A stretch of 64,000 nt of DNA from Bryoerythrophyllum caledonicum (taxonomy: Eukaryota; Streptophyta; Bryopsida; Pottiales; Pottiaceae), in NCBI GenBank assembly GCA_963971425.1, contig OZ020524.1, forward strand, positions 19,025,022 to 19,089,021. The letters are read 5' to 3'. The notes beneath the pieces are model-generated. The model saw only the letters and a list, made by a program, of their open reading frames with translations. It ran no database searches and was not told the DNA's origin. Both the position numbers and the translations under genes were made by a program. Shown piece by piece: positions 58,763 to 64,000 of this stretch (within the stretch, counting starts at the first letter, position 1; every line of letters begins with the position of its first letter).

Positions 58763-59365
58763 ATGACAACGGGGTGCGCACGGCACAAGTGGGACGGGCG
58801 ACCTCCAGGCACCTGTATCAACAACAACAACAACAACAACAACGCCAACACCACCACCACCAACAAGTCCAAGGATGTGTTTGCGGAACTGAGCCGCGTG
58901 GGAAACGAAGCAGCGTACGTGCTGAGCGTCCAGAGCCGCCTGGAAGCGCTGGAGAAGCATCACAACGAGGAGAAGATGAAGCAGAACAAGTTGATGCTGT
59001 GCGAGCTCGTGAAGAAGGCGCGTGCGAGAATCCTGGAGGTGAATGGCATCCTCCCGCCCAGCTCGTCCAAGCAGAGCTGGAAGTTCTGTCTGCAAAGCTT
59101 GACGCCGCGGCAGCTGCAGCAGGCCAACGTCAACCTGCGCTTGTGGCCTGAGATTGTGGAGATTCTGAGCCCGTCCGCTGTGAAGCTGAATGGCTGGGTG
59201 CATGGGTACACGACATGGCAAGCGGCAAGAGTGATTGATGGGATGAACTCAAGAGTGCAGCCTACGTGGGCGGAGCTGTTCAAAATGACGCACGAGGGCG
59301 AGTCTTTTGAGGATTATACCAAGTTGGACGAGCCCAACATGGCTGATGAGCTTCATGAACAATAA
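58763..59365 (+). CDS. Unknown intronless protein, 200 aa
   Basis: The frame is open from 58745, but the first ATG is 58763 (MTTGCARHKWDGR). A run of Asn then Thr codons (58818-58865) comes from AAC/ACC microsatellite expansion. Next is a predicted helical segment (SRVGNEAAYVLSVQSRLEAL to NKLMLCELVKKARARI), then a C-terminal globular-looking part with RLWPEIVEIL and GWVHGYTTWQAARVI. The composition, GC content and long uninterrupted frame argue that it is a real gene. An AATAAA follows directly after the stop. It is tail-to-tail with CNOT10, 361 bp away. I do not recognise the family; no targeting or membrane segment is evident. Confidence 0.6.
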   Translation: MTTGCARHKWDGRPPGTCINNNNNNNNANTTTTNKSKDVFAELSRVGNEAAYVLSVQSRLEALEKHHNEEKMKQNKLMLCELVKKARARILEVNGILPPSSSKQSWKFCLQSLTPRQLQQANVNLRLWPEIVEILSPSAVKLNGWVHGYTTWQAARVIDGMNSRVQPTWAELFKMTHEGESFEDYTKLDEPNMADELHEQ

Positions 59366-59726
59366 AAAGATTGGAAACAGGAAAAATGCTATACATAATC
59401 AGCATGTGAAAATGCGAAAGACAAAGAAGAGCAAGGTGGAAGGATAGGGGTAGAAAAGCTTGCCAGGAATGAGGATGATTAGGATACTGTCTCTGCGCGA
59501 TGTTTTTGACTGAAAAAAGCATCCCAATCAGTGAAGGGTTTGCAGAGCGGCAGTCGGCACTGAGCAAACCGGACACAGCTGTTAACTGGAAGCAAATGAG
59601 TTTCCTACATTCTTTCTTCAACCCCTGAAAATCAGTAAGGCTATGGTACAAAACTTCTGATGGTTAGCAGCTGATTTGCCAGTGTCTGCACATGAATGAT
59701 ACATCTAAATCAATGGCCTAGCTGAG

Positions 59727-62700
59727 TCAATCGTATTGTGACAGTCCTTTACTGAAGCTCACGACGCACAACTGACGGTGCTGCTTCAACAGAGTCAGGG
59801 CCGACTGCTTGCGCTCCAGTTTCAGGTCAACATACACGGCAGCCAGCATGGCTGTAGGCTTCAAGGGCGACATGGACAGCGCCATCTGTGCCAGTCGATG
59901 CGCTTCCTGAAAGTTTCCTTGCATTGCGTACACAGCCACGAGGTTCACGTAAAGAGCAGCTCTGGCGTTCGTTCCTGTCAACCGCGCAACGCTGGCTGCA
60001 TCGCCCAAAGCACCAACAGTGAAGCCGGTCGCAACGTCCTCACCATCGACGCTCGCTTCACTGTTGTCCCCACTCTTCCATTTCACGTTGCTAGACTCGT
60101 CTTCAGCACCTGCTGCTGCATTTGTGGGCTCAGCTGTCGTCTCGTGCAAACACGTTGAGAGATGCTCCAGGGCTTCCTGAGGTCTCTCAAGCTGGCACAG
60201 CGCTTCGGCTGCGAACATGTGCCCCAGGAGCATGTAGGGCCGGGCACAGGAAGGCTGGCGTAACAGCTCCTCCGCTGATCGTAGAGCGCGCAATGGGTGA
60301 CCCACTCCGAGCTGACAATACGAAAGTGCCGCGAGTGCCCACATCCGCAACGCAGCCGTCTCGTGCATCTTGTGCTCCTCCACGGCCGCCACCGCCGCTA
60401 CAAGACTTTTAGTATCCTTGGCCTCTCCCTTGGGACTACTGCCCCCTCCTTTACTGTCATCACCGTCTCTCACTTCAGCTGCCGCCACTGCCGCCTCCGC
60501 AACCGCCTCCGCTGCTTTGGCATCACAGCGGTCGAAGAGACAGATCGCGATCTGTAAACACTGGATTGCGAACGCAAGGGAGAGCTTGTGAGACTTCCCA
60601 GACACAAACCACCTCTCGCTACCATCTGGTATCTGTTCAACTCCCTCTGATTCATCCCCCTTCAACACTAGAGCTCCGTTCACCACTGTTGGGTTCAGGC
60701 TCCCCCCGGGAAGCAAAACGCGACGCCATGCTCCTTCGCCTACGACTGTCACCTTCACTTCTCTCCTCGCTGTTGTGGTGTTCTCGAGAAGACCCTTCTC
60801 TAGAGCAACAATGCAACACTCGGCCAGTCGCAGCCATAGCAATGGCCGGTTGTAGTAAAGAGCAGCAGCTTCCTGCAATAACGCAAATGTGTTACCTCTA
60901 ATGAAAAAAAGATACTGAATACAAGAAAACTGAAAGTGAGTTTCACACCTGGAAACAACGAGAAGCCAGAACTGGATTCCCACATGATAGCTGCTGCAAT
61001 CCCGCATTGTAAATGATAGACAAGGATCTATCTTGGGAGAACGCCTGCACGGACAGAGTCTCACTGCCACGCTCTGATATGGCACACGCTTGAATCGCTT
61101 TTCTGAAGTAGAGAGCCGCGGTTTGGTCCTTTCTTAATCGATGATGAATGCACCCAAGGTTGGAAAGGAAGATCCCTCTCGGACCTGGGTCGGGTCGCCC
61201 TATACACATGGTCAACTGCTTGATGGCTTTCCGGTAGTTTCCGCGGTAATAATCCAGCTGCGCCTTCAAAAGCAACGCTGTCATGTTTTCCCGGGAAAGA
61301 TTCAAAGCGGACTTGATCTCCCTTTTCGAGGCCTTCAAGTTCCGTGCAGAGAGAAACAACCGAACTCTATACAGATGCAATAGCAGTTTGACATCCACCG
61401 GTGGAATGGGTTTCTCCCGCGTCATCTTTTGGCTAGAATCTACCTCTAAGGATCCCAGCGTCACTGAATCCGCCTCTAAAACCTCATCAAAGGAAGTCCT
61501 TGCAAGAGTTTGCTCGGTGTTGGCTATGAGTGATTCCGTCTCGGGTGCAGCAGACGTGATGCTGGAAGCCTCTCCAGGAGGCAACAAGTACCCAAACGCC
61601 TTCTCCATATACTGCAAAACTTCCTGCATTCGCAAATGATTCAAATTATCATCCGGAACACTTGAAAACGTTGATTTTCTCGCAATTGTTAACTTAAGGC
61701 AAGGAAGTAGATCCACTAACCGCTGCTTTGCCAGGCTGACCAGAAGCCAGTGTAATATCCAGCATTAGAAGGCAAACCCGTAACGCAGCTGCCTGCAAAA
61801 CACACAAATTATTAGTCCTAAATGAACAAGAGGGAGTAAATCCGAACTCCACACACATGGAGGCGGTGTGTGACATTTCTAACAACTTGTGACTAGATAT
61901 CCTCAGAGCCCTCAAAAAACCACATAAATGAAGAAACCACGAACCTCGTCGATTGGTTCAATATTTCGATAAAGAGGCTCCAAGATAGACATCGCAGCAG
62001 CATATCTTTGTAGGTGGTACATAATCATAGCCTGAATTCACAAGAACACATCAGCTTCCCCTCCGAGAAAGTCATCTTTTCACTTACAAGATGTACCCTA
62101 CTCTCTCACTCTTTAACATACATTATTCAAGTTGGGAATCGACATATCGCAGTCCTCCATGTATGCCACAACATCCACGCTACTCGTCCGCGTAGCACTC
62201 GAAATCCCTCCATTGCCACCACTACCATTGGTGCTACCTGAAGTTGAAGCAGAACTATTTCCTTCCTGCTGCTCGTCTGCAGCACAAGCTAGCTCCACAT
62301 TCCGAGCCTGCCCATTCAGAAATCAAACTCATCATGCGCCTGTTAACTCATCAAAGAATTACAACTGCAAACTATCAGGATTATGAATGCTCACGCACCT
62401 TGAGTTGAGAGAGGACCTCCAGCAGCTTCTGAGGGTTCGAACAGCCATCTCGATAGTACTCCGCAACAGCAATATTGTGTCGAATCTGCACGAGTCATAG
62501 CGGCAAAGTGAAAAGAAAATTCCACTCCAAATAAAGGCACATACGAAGAGCCCTGGGTCAGAAACCTAGCCATCACTGCTGACCAGGTGGCCATCGAAAC
62601 CTAATGCCGTCTAATCAACACGCCGCCTAAGAAGAAACCCTGCTGAATTTTCTAACTCGCATCAACTCCACATCACAATTCAAACACATTATCACTCCTG

Positions 62701-63103
62701 CAGCTCAAACCAGTTCAAAACTCACCTGGCTGAGAAACCAGCACGCAAAACCCTAATACATTGCAACCACCCCACTTCCCTCCTCTCTACAAGAAATCCT
62801 TAAACACACCACATTCCTCAAAGGAAAACGCCGGCCATGTGATCGAGACTCAAACCTAGAAAGGTTTCGCTCCAAACCCAAAAACCAAGGAAAACGGCGA
62901 AAAACTACGGCACAGACCTTGGGATCTTCGTCGTTGTAGAGGTGCAGCTGGTGGAGGATGAGCAGGCAGCCCTGGTAGGAGCGCGCGTGGAAGAGCTGCG
63001 CGGCCTCCTTCGCTAAGCCGGCGACCGTGGACTGAGGCCGGTTTTCCTCCGCGGGCTGATGAGGCGGCTCCTTGCTGCCCGCGCCATCGCCGTCACCGTC
63101 CAT
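59727..63103 (-). CDS. CNOT10: CCR4-NOT complex subunit 10, 7 exons
   Basis: Exons 63103-62918, 62485-62399, 62307-62122, 62031-61945, 61792-61721, 61623-60949 and 60872-59727 all join in phase 0 into 812 residues, close to plant CNOT10. It is a TPR scaffold subunit of the cytoplasmic CCR4-NOT deadenylase that pairs with CNOT11. The TPR-like repeats include AAQLFHARSYQGCLLILHQL (residues ~37-56), YHLQRYAAAMSILEPLY-x-NIEPIDE, GRPDPGPRGIFLSNLGCIHHRLRK, AALYFRKAI, YNAGLQQLSCGNPVLASRCFQ, PLLWLRLAECCI, NARAALYVNLVAVYAMQGNFQEA, and a last TPR near the C terminus. Low-complexity Ala/Asp/Ser inserts sit between them. The ATG at 63101-63103 starts MDGDGDGAG. The gene is intact; the 5' leader has CA/CT repeats (63140-63180). 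Confidence 0.92.
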
Positions 63104-63901
63104 CCTAACCCCTCAACCCTCAACGCATGGATCGGAGGACACACACACGCACACTCTCTCTCACACTCACACTCACTCCTCTTGCCACACTCGTTTTCTC
63201 TCCCTCCTTCTCAACGAACGTCCTCATTCGTCTTCCGCACCTCCTAACCAGTGACCCTGGAGCGACTTGTGACTATTCTTCATCCAGCGATGCGATGCGA
63301 TTCTACAGTAGTACTTCATAAACCCTGATCGTGTCGGAATGTGATCTCGGTTGCAATCTCATGTCAGTGGATCAGGACCATTAGGGTTTTGTGTTTTCTG
63401 CCGTTTAGTGGTGCGCTTTGGTTAGAGAATAGTGAAATTCTTTTTTATCATTGGTGGTTTTTCTTTTGCATTACCACGCCAATGGTTGTGTGGATGCTGA
63501 GATGTGGGTTTGTTGCCTTCGGTTAGAGAAGGTGGATTCTTTGAATTTTCTTTGTGCTGTTGCAGAGGTTTGGAAACTGCTTGTTAAGGTTAGGAGGAGG
63601 GTGAGTTTCAGAGTTTTTTTGTGTCTGAGATAGCAGATGTGAGGACCAATGTGTCTTCACAGGGTTGCAAGAGATTTGAGTAAGAGAGAAGAAAGGATTT
63701 CTCTTTGTGATGCTGCACAGGTTAGGAGGGTGATTTTCAGATTGTGAACTAGTGAAAGAAACGCTTGCAGAATTTTAAACAACTCCTTCACAGAAGAAGA
63801 AGTTGATTGCAAAAGAGCATGACGATCATGTGGTTCTAGAGTTCTTTATTGAATCACACTCTATATGCACAGGGAGATGGATCCGATTGGTGTTTCGGTG
63901 T
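63104..63901. other. Upstream region of CNOT10
   Basis: 5' UTR and promoter of CNOT10, with a CA/CT-rich stretch at 63137-63215. The plus-strand open frames here (63059-63633) are compositional and are not called genes. Confidence 0.5.
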
Positions 63902-64000
63902 TTACTCCACCTGCTCAAAAACCTCGGGGATGCCGCTGGTGTCCTGGCCGGCGACGTCCAGCCACTCTGGGTAGGGAAGCCCTTTGGATTTGAGGAACTC
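63902..64000 (-). CDS. 3' end of an unidentified gene (cut by window edge)
   Basis: The minus strand from 64000 reads EFLKSKGLPYPEWLDVAGQ and ends ...GIPEVFEQVE with a TAA at 63902-63904. GC-rich codon use sets it off from the AT-rich DNA on its left. Only 32 codons are visible; the family is not recognised. Confidence 0.6.
   Translation of the reverse strand, partial: EFLKSKGLPYPEWLDVAGQDTSGIPEVFEQVE

Noticed and set aside
58774..59151. Gln/His-rich 125-codon frame and an opposite-strand 160-codon frame
   Set aside because: Alternative frames of the AAC/CAC-rich 58763 gene; low-complexity, without conserved features.

Overview
This is a eukaryotic nuclear window from a streptophyte, most likely a non-seed land plant or close algal relative; I cannot name the species. 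The evidence is plant-type introns (gtaagt/gtatgt...tgcag), a plant receptor-like kinase, a CNOT10 orthologue, a plant-style Cys-motif protein resembling OCTOPUS/DUF740, and an AT-rich intergenic landscape of LINE, LTR, Mutator, pogo, Tc1, PIF-like and TTAA-flanked elements. Host genes are few, more GC-rich than their surroundings and spliced. They are an OCTOPUS-like gene (5.5-7.4 kb, minus), a 13-exon bacterial-GlnT-type glutamine synthetase (35.2-37.7 kb, plus), a tRNA-Arg (38.4 kb, minus), a receptor-like kinase that looks like a pseudokinase (39.4-41.2 kb, minus), an intronless gene of unknown function (58.8-59.4 kb, plus), CNOT10 (59.7-63.1 kb, minus) and the 3' end of one more gene at the right edge.

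The most striking object is a single giant Mutator-like DNA transposon at 10089-24941 (about 14.9 kb). It has an exact 11-bp target duplication, matching terminal inverted repeats and subterminal arrays of a TGAGCGG heptad. Two divergent multi-exon genes lie inside it. The plus-strand gene is a MULE transposase (Cys/His finger, D-containing core, SWIM finger), damaged by two in-frame stops and two frameshifts. The minus-strand gene has 11 exons and encodes a roughly 1250-residue protein. Its exon 4 carries a ParB-like DGNHRL motif, and exons 8-10 together form an N6/N4-type DNA methyltransferase fold. Nine of its ten exon junctions keep splice signals and reading phase. About 28 short GC-rich palindromes occur in the element, and every one lies in an intron of one of the two genes.

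Around it are other mobile elements. A pogo-like element (1573-4936) carries a GC-rich lipocalin-like fragment and has an apparent empty site elsewhere in the window. A degenerate Gag-protease retroelement occupies about 25-28.9 kb. A PIF-like element with a dead Tc1 transposase inside lies at 31.5-34.0 kb. A LINE RNase H fragment is at 44-45.7 kb. A 3.5-kb element with about 270-bp inverted repeats at 50.5-54.0 kb encodes a C2H2/AT-hook protein. A 1.5-kb foldback lies at 55.6-57.1 kb, and several families of small TTAA- or long-TSD-flanked MITEs are scattered through the window.

All gene models were built by eye from splice signals, reading phase and remembered family features. No alignments or database searches were run.
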